Origin: Fischerella sp. PCC 9605
GTDB taxonomy: Bacteria > Cyanobacteriota > Cyanobacteriia > Cyanobacteriales > Nostocaceae
NCBI RefSeq assembly: GCF_000517105.1
Contig: NZ_KI912149.1
Coordinates: 1,389,946-1,453,945, forward strand
Direction: 5' to 3'
Length of the DNA: 64,000 nucleotides
Part shown: positions 17,700-26,948 of the stretch, piece by piece
Numbering within the stretch: position 1 is the stretch's first letter
Layout of the letters: each line of letters opens with the position of its first letter
Program-made: the position numbers and the translations under genes
Notes under the pieces: model-generated
Told to the model about the DNA's origin: nothing
The model's input: only the letters and a program-made list of their open reading frames with translations
Databases searched by the model: none

Positions 17700-19117
17700 C
17701 GATGTTGACTAATCAACGCGCACGTTCCTCTATAGTGCCCCTTGTGGTTGGGTTGGCAGGTGTAGGAGTGGGTTTAGTTGCAGGATTCCTCGCAGGCGCT
17801 AAACCCCTTTACCTCTACCTAGTTCTGTTGGCAGTACCTGTGACTGTCTTCTTCTTTGCCAGGTTTGAGCAAACCGTACTGGGTCTACTGATTCTACGTA
17901 CTTCTCTCGATCCTTTCTCTGCTCAGCAGATACCAGCTGCGTTTGCTGTAGGTCTAGACGCTCTGACCTTACTGTACGTGACCGTGATGCTATTAGTTGG
18001 TCGGTCAGTCCGCACCGATAGTTTTTGGTGGTTTTTAGTGGGCTGGGTGATGCTACAGGGCTTATGGGTAATCCTCCTACCTATAGGAGGTCTGGGGTTA
18101 GATGGTTCGTTTTTGCCAGAAGCTATCCGCGAGTGGGTTCGTCTATTTACTTGGGTCATGGTTTACTTGCTGGTAATGCAGCTTAAAGATAGACTCCCTC
18201 CCGAAAAGGTTATTTCTAGCTTGTTCTTGGCTTTGGTTATACCGATCGCAGTAGCGCTGATACAGATTTTCCTACCTTCGCTCCTACCTCCCTTCTTAGG
18301 GGCTGGCGATGGTCGAATCAGAGGGACTATTGGTCACCCTAATGGCTTCGTAACCTTGCTGTTGCTGTTTATCGGTCTAACGTTTTGGAAGCTAAATCAG
18401 TCTAGGCAACGCTTACCCTGGCTTTTGTTGTTAGGCTTGCTGGTACTCTGTTATGTGAGCACTAAATCCCTATTTGGCTTAATGATGCTTTCTGTTTTTG
18501 TTCTTGTTGTGATTGCACCTAGATTAAGCCCAGTTACCCTCATTGGTGGGATGCTATTGGTTACACTAGTCATAGGACTATTTGCCAGTTCAGAGTATGG
18601 ACAACATCGCCTCACCTCGATCGCTAACACGCCCTTACTCAATCCGGACATTGATATATCACGGGCGATTCTTCTGTCACAAGGAGACATGAATAGCTTC
18701 AACTGGCGGCTTTCTCAATGGAATTTAATACTCAACCGCTGGCAGTACTACCCAATTTTCGGTTACGGTTTGGGGTTGAGCATTCCAGTAGCTGGCAATG
18801 GAGCTTATCCCCACAATGATTACCTCAGGGCATTGGTAGAAGGAGGAATCGTGGGTTTTGTAACTTTTCTGGTCTTTCTCGCTGCTCAGGGTGTGCGTCT
18901 TGTCCAGTTAATGCGATCGGCACCTCGTGGAAGTGCAAAGCGCAACCTGTGTTCGATCATGTTAGCTGTTTTTCTCTCTATGCCAGTGGCAATGATTACT
19001 GAGAACATCTGGAGTCATACTACTCTCTTTTTCTACTGGATGATTCTGATGGCGATCGCTGGCTGGGACTGGAACGATTTGGGATCTACAAAGAGTACTG
19101 TATCGGTTAGTCCTTAG
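17696..19117 (+). CDS. O-antigen ligase / Wzy-type polymerase
   Basis: Polytopic membrane protein of the Wzy_C (O-antigen ligase) superfamily, likely polymerising lipid-linked repeat units in the periplasm. About eleven to twelve hydrophobic segments. The large periplasmic loop near residues 310-375 has the conserved region WRLSQWNLILNRWQYYPIFGYGLG followed by PHNDYLRALVEGG, which carries the catalytic-type His and Arg of the family. It overlaps the Wzc-type gene by 4 nt (ATGA). Polymerase rather than ligase is inferred from the coupling with Wzc. Confidence 0.88.
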   Translation: MTMLTNQRARSSIVPLVVGLAGVGVGLVAGFLAGAKPLYLYLVLLAVPVTVFFFARFEQTVLGLLILRTSLDPFSAQQIPAAFAVGLDALTLLYVTVMLLVGRSVRTDSFWWFLVGWVMLQGLWVILLPIGGLGLDGSFLPEAIREWVRLFTWVMVYLLVMQLKDRLPPEKVISSLFLALVIPIAVALIQIFLPSLLPPFLGAGDGRIRGTIGHPNGFVTLLLLFIGLTFWKLNQSRQRLPWLLLLGLLVLCYVSTKSLFGLMMLSVFVLVVIAPRLSPVTLIGGMLLVTLVIGLFASSEYGQHRLTSIANTPLLNPDIDISRAILLSQGDMNSFNWRLSQWNLILNRWQYYPIFGYGLGLSIPVAGNGAYPHNDYLRALVEGGIVGFVTFLVFLAAQGVRLVQLMRSAPRGSAKRNLCSIMLAVFLSMPVAMITENIWSHTTLFFYWMILMAIAGWDWNDLGSTKSTVSVSP

Positions 19118-19255
19118 GCGCTGCTGATGTCATAGGTGAAATTCAGACTGTTATAACAGCCTTTCACAAGTATTACTCTGGTCTAAACATTAGCTTGAAT
19201 ACTTGTTTTTTTCACTGATTATTTAGCAATCCAAGCAATAGCAAGGAAACTATCA

Positions 19256-19861
19256 ATGAATGCTGAACTCAAACCCAATGCCAAACTTCAGAGATTTAAA
19301 ATTAAGGATTTTCAAGACAATATGAATTACTTTATTAAGTATGTCTTCCAAGATTGGAAAGCTAACAAAGAAGGAAACTCTAAGTCACGATTCATAGTAT
19401 TTATGTTTCGTATAGCACAATTATTCAGATGTTTGCCCACATCTTTTTATGTGTTATCCATCTTTTATCGAATATTGTACACACTAATAGTTGAGTGGAT
19501 ATTAGGGGTTGAGTTACCTTGGGACACTAATATAGGACCAAATCTTAAAGTTATTCACGGTGTAGGTTTGGTGGTCAATCATGAGTCGGTAATTGGTGCA
19601 AATTGTACCTTAAGACATTCCACAACTATTGGTAATAAAAAACTACCAGATGGTTCATATAGTGCCTGCCCCAAAATTGGTAATAATGTAGATATTGGAG
19701 CAAATGTTGTGATTATCGGTCCAATTACAATTGGCGATAATGCTGTGATTGGAGGAGGTTCCGTTGTTGTTAAAGATGTTCCTGAGGGGGCAGTAGTTGC
19801 AGGAAACCCGGCAAGAATTATTCGCATATTAAATGCCACTGTGCCTGCTGTTGGCAAGTAA
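19256..19861 (+). CDS. serine-O-acetyltransferase-like hexapeptide acetyltransferase
   Basis: Left-handed beta-helix acyltransferase of the CysE/LbH_SAT type, 201 residues. After a helical N-terminus (1-90), hexapeptide turns start at LPWDTNIGPNLKVIHG; the catalytic His is in VIHGVGLVVNH and the second in TLRHSTTIG. The C-terminus GGGSVVVKDVPEGAVVAGNPARII is diagnostic. In polysaccharide loci such proteins O-acetylate sugars rather than make cysteine; context favours that, but serine acetylation is not excluded. It is followed by an unusually A+T-rich stretch of genes. Confidence 0.85.
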   Translation: MNAELKPNAKLQRFKIKDFQDNMNYFIKYVFQDWKANKEGNSKSRFIVFMFRIAQLFRCLPTSFYVLSIFYRILYTLIVEWILGVELPWDTNIGPNLKVIHGVGLVVNHESVIGANCTLRHSTTIGNKKLPDGSYSACPKIGNNVDIGANVVIIGPITIGDNAVIGGGSVVVKDVPEGAVVAGNPARIIRILNATVPAVGK

Positions 19862-20018
19862 AAAGTCAATGATTTTACAATGGCAGGATTATCAATACTT
19901 CAAAAACCTATTTAGTGAATAAAATAGCAATAATAATTTTTTTTGCAAAGATAGCAGTTATTAAAAAGTTTGAAGTTTTTTCGATATTTCAAATATTTGT
20001 AAATAGGAACAATTTACT

Positions 20019-20744
20019 ATGTCTCATCAAGAAGTACTTCAATTCGATTTAGAATTGGCTCATCTGAAACTAGTGGTTGATAACTTCCTGAGCGAGCGTG
20101 AATTTGTAAAAGTTCTTGAGGCTGGTTGTGGTTCTCTAAGCCATATTAATTTGAAAGATAATTATTATTTAGTAGGCATTGACATATCAGAAAAACAACT
20201 GGATAGAAATTCAAAATTGAAGGATAAAATTCTGGGAGATATACAGAATTATAATTTTTCAAATGACAGTTTTGATATGATTGCTTGTTTCTGGGTTTTA
20301 GAACATGTTGAACAGCCAGAATTAGCCCTGAAAAATTTCGCAAAAGCTATTAAAAAAGGAGGAATTATTATTATTGCTGTTCCTAACGTTATGTCTTTAA
20401 AAGGATTGATAACAAAATATACTCCTCATTGGTTTCATGTTTGGTTTTACAGATACATTTTTAATGTAAGGTTTGCAGGAATAGATGACAATGCTCCTTT
20501 TCGTACATTTCTGAGATTTTCTATATCTCCTGAATCTATAAAAAAAATCGCAAATGAGAATAATTTATCTGTTGAATTTTTCACAATTTATGAAGATTTT
20601 CGCCAAGAAATACTTAGAAAAAAACTTCACTTGGAGAATGGGATTTGGAAAACACTGCAATGGTTATTTAAGAAATTAACTTTTGGAAAATTTGAGTTAG
20701 GGCTGACAGAATACTTTATTGTTTTAAAAAAGAAGCAGATTTAA
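20019..20744 (+). CDS. class I SAM-dependent methyltransferase
   Basis: Methyltransferase_11/23-like enzyme, 241 residues, probably modifying a glycan. Motif I is VLEAGCGSLSHINL near residue 30, motif II LVGIDISEKQL near 52, and the post-II region FSNDSFDMIACFWVLEHVEQPELAL near 85. The C-terminal third is basic and aromatic (KLHLENGIWKTLQWLFKKL), possibly membrane associated. The gene is markedly A+T-rich compared with the Wzc and Wzy genes, suggesting a different origin. A relic of an acetyltransferase follows it. Confidence 0.8.
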   Translation: MSHQEVLQFDLELAHLKLVVDNFLSEREFVKVLEAGCGSLSHINLKDNYYLVGIDISEKQLDRNSKLKDKILGDIQNYNFSNDSFDMIACFWVLEHVEQPELALKNFAKAIKKGGIIIIAVPNVMSLKGLITKYTPHWFHVWFYRYIFNVRFAGIDDNAPFRTFLRFSISPESIKKIANENNLSVEFFTIYEDFRQEILRKKLHLENGIWKTLQWLFKKLTFGKFELGLTEYFIVLKKKQI

Positions 20745-20767
20745 TTAGTTTTGCTCCAATTGACGAT

Positions 20768-20800
20768 AATTGGTACAAATTGTACTTTAAGGGACTCAAG
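20768..20800 (+). pseudogene. short relic of a hexapeptide acetyltransferase
   Basis: ataattggtacaaattgtac and what follows translates to IIGTNCTLRDS, matching VIGANCTLRHS of the acetyltransferase at 19256-19861 (DNA near 19590-19620). No surrounding frame is preserved. It sits right before the GT2 start codon at 20803. Probably a recombination footprint; too short to exclude chance entirely. Confidence 0.4.
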
Positions 20801-20802
20801 CT

Positions 20803-21813
20803 ATGCCAAAGGTTTCTGTTATTATTCCTGCGTACAATTCAATGAAGTATCTCCCAGAAACTGTGGAGAGCATTTTGCAGCAAACATTTACTGATTTTGA
20901 AGTATTAATTATTAATGATGGTAGTTATGACAATATTGTGCAATGGGCTTCTGGGCTAATAGATCCACGAATAAAACTCATTTCGCAAAAGAATCAAGGT
21001 GTATCTGTAGCACGTAACATAGGTATTACTCATGCTCGAGGAGAGTACATAGCATTTTTGGATGCTGATGATTTTTGGCACGCAACTAAGTTGGAAAAAC
21101 AGGTACGTTATCTGGATGATAACCAGGCTGTAGGTTTGGTACATACTTGGATGGCTTTTGTTGACAGCAATGGTAAGCCTACAGGTAGAGTGATGACTTC
21201 TAATGCAGAGGGATATGTATGTAAGCAGCTTGTTGAACGGAACCAGGTAGCATGTTCTTCTGTGATGGTGCGTCGCTGTTGTTTAGAAACAGTCGGGGGA
21301 TTTGAACCAAATTTAAATTTTGCTGAAGATTGGGATTTATGGATTCGCATCTCTTGTCATTATCCCTTTGCTGTTATTAAAGAACCTCTCTATTACTATC
21401 GACAAGTTCCTAATAGCTTATCCAAAAACCTACAAGTGCTGGAAGAATCTTGTCGTTTTGTCATTGAAAAAGCATTCCAATCTGCACCAGCAGAGCTACT
21501 TTTTTTGAAGAATCGCAGCTATGGTTATGCCAATCTTTGCTTGGCTTGGAAAGCTTTACAAAGTAGTGATAGAGATTACAAACGGGCAATTTATTTTTGT
21601 CAGCGAGCTATTTTCTATTATCCCAGATTACGCTACTCTCGCGAGTACATTCGCTTAAGTTTGGCAATACAAGTACTGCAATTATTTGGAAATCATGGCT
21701 ATAGCAGACTCCTAAAGCTAGCATATGCTCTACGTCGACACATTTCAAAAGTTACACAATTATATCCCATTCGTAGTTCAAAAATTATTGATGAATCTAT
21801 TCATTCTGTGTAA
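20803..21813 (+). CDS. glycosyltransferase family 2
   Basis: GT-A inverting glycosyltransferase, 336 residues. N-terminus PKVSVIIPAYNSMKYLPETVESIL is the family signature, with GEYIAFLDADDFW as the DxD metal site near residue 85 and the acceptor region AEDWDLWIRIS near 170. The C-terminal 100 residues are helical, with repeated FCQRAIFYYPRLRYSREY. It is a clear paralogue of the gene at 23463-24419 (shared PETxESxLQQTFTDFEVLI). The two flank a GT4 gene, so a duplication surrounds it. Donor unknown. Confidence 0.88.
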   Translation: MPKVSVIIPAYNSMKYLPETVESILQQTFTDFEVLIINDGSYDNIVQWASGLIDPRIKLISQKNQGVSVARNIGITHARGEYIAFLDADDFWHATKLEKQVRYLDDNQAVGLVHTWMAFVDSNGKPTGRVMTSNAEGYVCKQLVERNQVACSSVMVRRCCLETVGGFEPNLNFAEDWDLWIRISCHYPFAVIKEPLYYYRQVPNSLSKNLQVLEESCRFVIEKAFQSAPAELLFLKNRSYGYANLCLAWKALQSSDRDYKRAIYFCQRAIFYYPRLRYSREYIRLSLAIQVLQLFGNHGYSRLLKLAYALRRHISKVTQLYPIRSSKIIDESIHSV

Positions 21814-21855
21814 TGAGAACCTGTAAATTTTTACTGTTTACCCATAGGGGGAAAA

Positions 21856-23358
21856 ATGGTTGAGCAAAAAATTAATAATGTCCAATCATTAAATAACTAT
21901 AGGAGTTCAAATATAGACACTGATTGGCAAGATGTGGCTCCGCAGAAATTGCCAGTCGCAATTAGCAAAACTGAACCAGCGATCGCGCTACTGCATTGCA
22001 TGGATTTGATCGATGATTTTTTAGATCACATCAACATTTCCTTCGAGACTTACTGCAATGAGTTCGTCGGTAGCTGGATGTTTGGCTACATCAATGCCTT
22101 GAAACAGGTAGGTGTCAGGACAGTTCTGTTCTGCATTTCTGCTCGTTTTACTGAAGTTTCACGCTTCACCCACGTACCTACAGATACGATTATTTGCGTT
22201 TTGCCTGCTTCTAAAGCGTATCTTGCCTACCGTGCTGTTCGCCGTCAGGCACTCAGTGCTTACGGCGCAAGTGAGGGGCAAACTTTCAAAGACATCCAAG
22301 ACTCCAATCCTACACGTCGTTCCCTACTGACACAACTGAAGAATCTAGCCCAAAGTTTTGGGACTTACCTATCTACACCACTGGGATTACTTGCTCGCGA
22401 AATCCGCCGTGAAGGTTGCAGTGCAATTTTATGCCAAGAGTATGAATATGCCCGCTTTGATGCTTGCGTACTTTTAGGAAAGCCGATCGGTCTGCCAGTA
22501 TTTGCCACTTTTCAAGGGGGTGACAAGACACACAGTTTTCTAGAATACCCCCTGCGACAGATGGCATTTCGAGGATGTACAGGTGTAATTATCTCTACGC
22601 AAAAAGAGATTGAACGGGTTCGCGATCGCTATCAATTACCGCCTGCCAAAATAACCCGCATTTTCGATCCTATGGATACCGTAACATGGCGTGCCCTAGA
22701 CCGCAGCGAAGCACGGGCTACATTAGGCATTCCCCTTGAGGCTAGGGTGGTGGTGTGTCACGGACGCATTGATTTTCATCGCAAGGGGCTAGACATTCTG
22801 GTAGCTGCTTGGGACAAAATTTGTTGCGATCGCCCCAATCAAGACTTGCGGTTGTTGCTTGTTGGGACAGGGCCCGACGCAGACAAACTACGTCAATGTA
22901 TTGCAAAGATGCAATTGCCAGGCGTAATGTGGCGAGACGAATTTGTTAGCGATCGCGCTGTGCTTCGGCTTTACCTTTCGGCGGCTGATGTTTACACTCT
23001 GGCTTCTCGACAAGAAGGTTTTCCCATCGCACCTATTGAAGCAATGGCTTGTAGCTTGCCTGTGGTTGCTGCTGATGCTCCCGGCGTCCCTGACATTTTG
23101 GAAGGAGGGGAGATTTCTGGGGGGCTAGTTGTGCCAAGGGAGGATGCAACAGCACTGGCGCTAGCGCTTGGTCGTGTTTTAGATGATGAAGCTTGGGGAC
23201 GTGAGATGGGCAAACGCGCTCGTCGTCGCATAGAAGAGTACTTTTCACCTGAAGTAATAGGCAAGCAACTGCGAGATTTTATGTTGAAGCAAAAGGTGGA
23301 GTTCAGCGAGACAAACACACCCCAAAAGAACCTAAGTAGGTTGGCGAAAACAAACTAA
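21856..23358 (+). CDS. glycosyltransferase family 4, long form
   Basis: 500-residue GT-B enzyme with about 80 extra N-terminal residues compared with its neighbours. Donor-domain signatures are VVCHGRIDFHRKGLDILVAAW near residue 295 and LASRQEGFPIAPIEAMACSLPVV near residue 380 (E-x7-E). Nucleotide composition is richer in G+C and HIP1 sites than the flanking GT2 genes, so it may have had a different history. Start ATG follows taggggg, a good ribosome-binding site. Role: sugar transfer in the same glycan. Confidence 0.87.
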   Translation: MVEQKINNVQSLNNYRSSNIDTDWQDVAPQKLPVAISKTEPAIALLHCMDLIDDFLDHINISFETYCNEFVGSWMFGYINALKQVGVRTVLFCISARFTEVSRFTHVPTDTIICVLPASKAYLAYRAVRRQALSAYGASEGQTFKDIQDSNPTRRSLLTQLKNLAQSFGTYLSTPLGLLAREIRREGCSAILCQEYEYARFDACVLLGKPIGLPVFATFQGGDKTHSFLEYPLRQMAFRGCTGVIISTQKEIERVRDRYQLPPAKITRIFDPMDTVTWRALDRSEARATLGIPLEARVVVCHGRIDFHRKGLDILVAAWDKICCDRPNQDLRLLLVGTGPDADKLRQCIAKMQLPGVMWRDEFVSDRAVLRLYLSAADVYTLASRQEGFPIAPIEAMACSLPVVAADAPGVPDILEGGEISGGLVVPREDATALALALGRVLDDEAWGREMGKRARRRIEEYFSPEVIGKQLRDFMLKQKVEFSETNTPQKNLSRLAKTN

Positions 23359-23404
23359 ATTACGTGAACTATTTTTTTCTACTACTAACCACTAACCAAT
23401 GTAC

Positions 23405-23424
23405 AGACGTGCCATGGCACGTCT
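23405..23424. repeat. perfect 20-bp palindrome (agacgtgcca/tggcacgtct)
   Basis: A dispersed cyanobacterial intergenic palindrome lying between two blocks of ccactaa-type heptamers. It is related in form to the agacgttgca palindrome at 49960-49982. Confidence 0.7.
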
Positions 23425-23462
23425 CTACAACCACTAACCACTAACTTTTCAGGAGTTCAAAA

Positions 23463-24419
23463 ATGCCAAAAGTTTCTGTTGTCATTCCTGCCTATAATGC
23501 TATGGCTTTCTTACCAGAAACTTTAGAAAGTGTTTTGCAGCAAACTTTCACTGATTTTGAAGTATTGATTGTTAATGATGGCAGTTCAGATAATATTATA
23601 GAGTGGGCTTCAGCTATTACAGACCCGCGAGTAAAATTAATTTCACAAGCAAACCAACGAGTCTCCTCAGCACGTAATACAGGCATCACTAATGCTCAAG
23701 GAGAGTATATAGCATTTCTAGATGCTGACGATTTATGGGAGCCAACAAAACTAGAAAAGCAGGTACGTTGTTTAGATGAGAAACCGGAAGTAGGTTTGGT
23801 ATATACTTGGACGCTTTTAGTTGATAAAGAAAACAATCCTACAGGCAGAATTTTTGCTTCCCATATCGAAGGTAATGTATGGAATAAATTGCTAGAAGAT
23901 GACCCAATTTCTAGTGGAAGTTCACCGATGGTTAGGCGGAGTTGCTTTGATACTGTCGGGCTATTTGATCGGAATTTGGCTTATGCACCAGATTTGGATA
24001 TGTGGGTTCGCATTGCTTTTCGTTATCCCATTGCAGTAGTCAAAGAACCTCTACTGCGCTATCGGCAACTCCCTAACAGTTTCTCCAGAAACCGGGAAGG
24101 GATGATTAAAGATCTTCGCCAGGTTGTCGAGAAAACATTTGCATCTGTCCCCCTTGAGCAGTTGTATTTGAGAAATCGGTGTTATGCCAGTATATTTTTT
24201 GGTTTAGCATGGCTTGCTGTAGATGAAGGAGACTACAAAAAGGCGATTCATTTCCGCCAGCAAGCTCTTTTACACTATCCTCAAATACGCTACACCGAGA
24301 AATATCTACGTTTGAGTTTAGCGATCGCCATGATCCGTTGGTTTGGTTCTAATGGCTACGATGGGGCGCGATCCTTAACTCGTATCTTACGCCGACGCCT
24401 GCTTGGTGTTTCAGTCTAA
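23463..24419 (+). CDS. glycosyltransferase family 2 (paralogue of 20803-21813)
   Basis: GT-A enzyme, 318 residues, with PKVSVVIPAYNAMAFLPETLESVL at the N-terminus, GEYIAFLDADDLW (DxD) near residue 85, and LAYAPDLDMWVRIAFRYP near 175. The helical C-terminus is shared with its paralogue. A strong aggag box precedes the ATG. The duplication flanking the GT4 at 21856 suggests either expansion or a recombination-mediated insertion of that gene. Sugar donor unknown. Confidence 0.88.
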   Translation: MPKVSVVIPAYNAMAFLPETLESVLQQTFTDFEVLIVNDGSSDNIIEWASAITDPRVKLISQANQRVSSARNTGITNAQGEYIAFLDADDLWEPTKLEKQVRCLDEKPEVGLVYTWTLLVDKENNPTGRIFASHIEGNVWNKLLEDDPISSGSSPMVRRSCFDTVGLFDRNLAYAPDLDMWVRIAFRYPIAVVKEPLLRYRQLPNSFSRNREGMIKDLRQVVEKTFASVPLEQLYLRNRCYASIFFGLAWLAVDEGDYKKAIHFRQQALLHYPQIRYTEKYLRLSLAIAMIRWFGSNGYDGARSLTRILRRRLLGVSV

Positions 24420-24529
24420 TAGCGATTCAATCCATTATTAGGAGAATCTGCATAAACGCTGAAATAAATTAACTTTCAAACCCTCATTTTTTGCCATCTT
24501 ATGCTTTTTTATTCACCGCAGTAATAATA

Positions 24530-25444
24530 ATGATGCACAAAAGTCAGCGGTATATGAGACAAAAGAAAGTCTCTAAACAGACTCAACAATTAGCCCCAAG
24601 AATCCACAGAGTAGTGCATCGACCTGAGAGTCGAATGAGGCGTCCGCTTCAGTTATTCAAAGAAATGGGACGAGACTTGTTAGCATCACGAGAATTAGCT
24701 TGGCGGCTCATGATTCGAGATATTAGTGCTAAATACCGTCAGTCATTTTTAGGTATTTTCTGGGCAATTATACCTCCGATACTCATGGCAGTTGGCTTTA
24801 CCCTTGCTCAAGGAGGTGGAGTTGTCAATATCGGTGCTACGGACTTGCCCTATCCTGCTTACGTCATGTTCAGCATGACGTTGTGGCAAACCTTTGTCGA
24901 AGCACTGAATGGGCCACCTCAAGCGGTAACAGCGGCCAAGATGATGCTCTCTAGAATTAAGTTCCCTAGAGAAGCGCTGATTATAGCCAAATTAGGTGAA
25001 GTTTTTTTCAATTTTGGCATCAAGTTAATTCTGATTGTGGGCTTGTTCATCTGGTATAAAATCCCAGTAACTTGGAGCGTGTTTTTAGCGCCAGTTGCAT
25101 TAATTCATTTAGTATTGCTAGGAACTTTTTTTGGTTTGCTGTTAGCGCCACTAGGTGCTCTCTATCAAGATTTTTCAATGGGGCTAACCTTAATAACTGG
25201 ATTTTGGCTATTTCTGACACCAGTAGTTTACCCAATTCCCAATAATGGAATATTTAGCACCATTGTCAACCTAAATCCCGTTACACCTTTGCTAGTAACA
25301 ACGCGGGAATTAGCAACAACAGGTGTTATCTCCGATCCCCAAGGATTTTGGGTAGTCAGTCTAATTGCAATTGTGGGATTACTTTTAGCTTGGATTATCT
25401 ATCGCCTAGCAATGCCTTATGTAGTTGAGAGAATGAGTTCTTAA
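24530..25444 (+). CDS. ABC-2 type polysaccharide exporter permease (Wzm-like)
   Basis: Membrane subunit of an ABC exporter that moves completed lipid-linked polysaccharide to the periplasm. Six hydrophobic segments after a basic cytoplasmic N-terminus. The family motif WRLMIRDISAKYRQSFLGIFWAIIPP lies near residue 55. I place the start at 24530 (MMHKSQRY), since the 13 residues before it are hydrophobic and not conserved in character; 24491 is possible. It is followed after 2 nt by its ATPase partner. Confidence 0.88.
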   Translation: MMHKSQRYMRQKKVSKQTQQLAPRIHRVVHRPESRMRRPLQLFKEMGRDLLASRELAWRLMIRDISAKYRQSFLGIFWAIIPPILMAVGFTLAQGGGVVNIGATDLPYPAYVMFSMTLWQTFVEALNGPPQAVTAAKMMLSRIKFPREALIIAKLGEVFFNFGIKLILIVGLFIWYKIPVTWSVFLAPVALIHLVLLGTFFGLLLAPLGALYQDFSMGLTLITGFWLFLTPVVYPIPNNGIFSTIVNLNPVTPLLVTTRELATTGVISDPQGFWVVSLIAIVGLLLAWIIYRLAMPYVVERMSS

Positions 25445-25446
25445 TC

Positions 25447-26772
25447 ATGATTAACATCAACGAGCAAGAAATTTCAGCAAAGCCATACAAAAATGATCGT
25501 GAAATTGTTCTTTCAGTTAACGGGGTTTCTAAAAAGTTTTGTCGCAATTTAAAGCGATCGCTGCTCTATGGTATTCAGGATATTACTTCTGAGGTATTAG
25601 GACTTCGGGAAAAAAGTGATAAGTTACGACCCAAGGAATTTTGGGCACTAAATAATGTCAGTTTTCAATTACGCCGAGGAGAAGCACTTGGTTTAGTTGG
25701 TAAAAATGGTAGTGGAAAATCTACCCTACTGCGGATTATTGCAGGGTTGATTAAACCCGATACTGGTTTTGTAGAAGTTAATGGTCGGGTAGCACCTTTG
25801 ATTGCTTTAGGTGCTGGATTTAATCCGATTTTGACTGGGCGAGAAAATATTTATGCCAATATGTCAATTTTAGGTTTGTCTAAGAAAGAAATTGATGAGC
25901 GATTTGATGAAGTTGTAGAGTTTGCAGAGATTGGAGATGCGATTGATGCACCAGTACAGAGTTATAGTTCTGGGATGGCTGCAAGGTTAGGATTTGCAAG
26001 CGCAATTCATACTGAACCAGATATTCTCCTTATTGATGAAGTGCTGTCAGTAGGTGATGCTAGGTTTAGAGCAAAGTGTTCGTATAAACTATCTAAGCTT
26101 CGCGAAAAAGGAACGTCTTTTATATTAGTTGCTCACAATTCATCCGCCATCCTTGCCATATGCGAATCTGCTGTTTACCTTTCTCAAGGCCAGGTGGTGA
26201 CAAAAGGATTGGCAGATATAGTAGTCAAAAAATATGAGGAAGATCTATTTTTAAGAGGTGTTGATGTATCAGAAACTGGAATTCTATTTTTGCCAGAAAA
26301 AACAGAACAAGAGAGTTTAGGTGTAGATATTACCTATCTCTGTTTCAAAAATGAAGATGGGAAAGTCTTAGAAGCACCTCAAACTGGTAATCAAGTTTAT
26401 TTCTGTGTAGGCTGCAAGGTTCGCCAAAACTTTAAAAATCTCGCTTTGGGTATTGAAATTAGAGATTTGGCTAGGGAAGGAGAGATGGTATTGCTAATAG
26501 AGAGTCAAGACGAAAGACAGTCTCTATATCTGAAGCAAGGTAATAATGAAATACAGGTTCAAATGCCATATTGTGGTTTACGTCCTAGTACTTATGATAT
26601 GCGAATTTACATCAAAAAAACGGCTCCACACGCTAATCTTGATATCGTCAACTCTTTTAAAATTAGTGTAAAACAACCGGAAGAAAAAATTATTGTTATT
26701 AGCAATAACCTCTTTTACCAACCACTACTTTGGCATGTGGTTGATGACGTTCAATTACTAGGGACTAAGTGA
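25447..26772 (+). CDS. ABC exporter ATPase with C-terminal glycan-binding-type domain (Wzt-like)
   Basis: ATPase subunit for the preceding permease. Walker A GLVGKNGSGKSTLL near residue 85, the Q-loop region IALGAGFNPILTGREN, signature YSSGMAARLGFA near 178, and Walker B DILLIDEVLSVGD near 198. From about residue 280 there is a beta-rich extension (ITYLCFKNEDGK...MPYCGLRPSTYDMRIYI) like the Wzt C-terminal domain that recognises the terminally capped polysaccharide. Thus the polymer exported here may carry a specific non-reducing-end cap, which could be a methyl group added by a neighbouring methyltransferase (inference). Confidence 0.9.
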   Translation: MININEQEISAKPYKNDREIVLSVNGVSKKFCRNLKRSLLYGIQDITSEVLGLREKSDKLRPKEFWALNNVSFQLRRGEALGLVGKNGSGKSTLLRIIAGLIKPDTGFVEVNGRVAPLIALGAGFNPILTGRENIYANMSILGLSKKEIDERFDEVVEFAEIGDAIDAPVQSYSSGMAARLGFASAIHTEPDILLIDEVLSVGDARFRAKCSYKLSKLREKGTSFILVAHNSSAILAICESAVYLSQGQVVTKGLADIVVKKYEEDLFLRGVDVSETGILFLPEKTEQESLGVDITYLCFKNEDGKVLEAPQTGNQVYFCVGCKVRQNFKNLALGIEIRDLAREGEMVLLIESQDERQSLYLKQGNNEIQVQMPYCGLRPSTYDMRIYIKKTAPHANLDIVNSFKISVKQPEEKIIVISNNLFYQPLLWHVVDDVQLLGTK

Positions 26773-26948
26773 CAATTTCAATCTCTAAAATATTAGGTCT
26801 ATTAACATTTTTATTAATTTGAGGTGAGTGACGAAGTTCAATTACTTTCAACCAAATAAATAAGGATTAACCTCATTTAGAACAGAAGATGTTTAATAAT
26901 GCTTTGAAATTGATTTGCTCGGAGAAAAACTTATAAACAAAGGAACCC

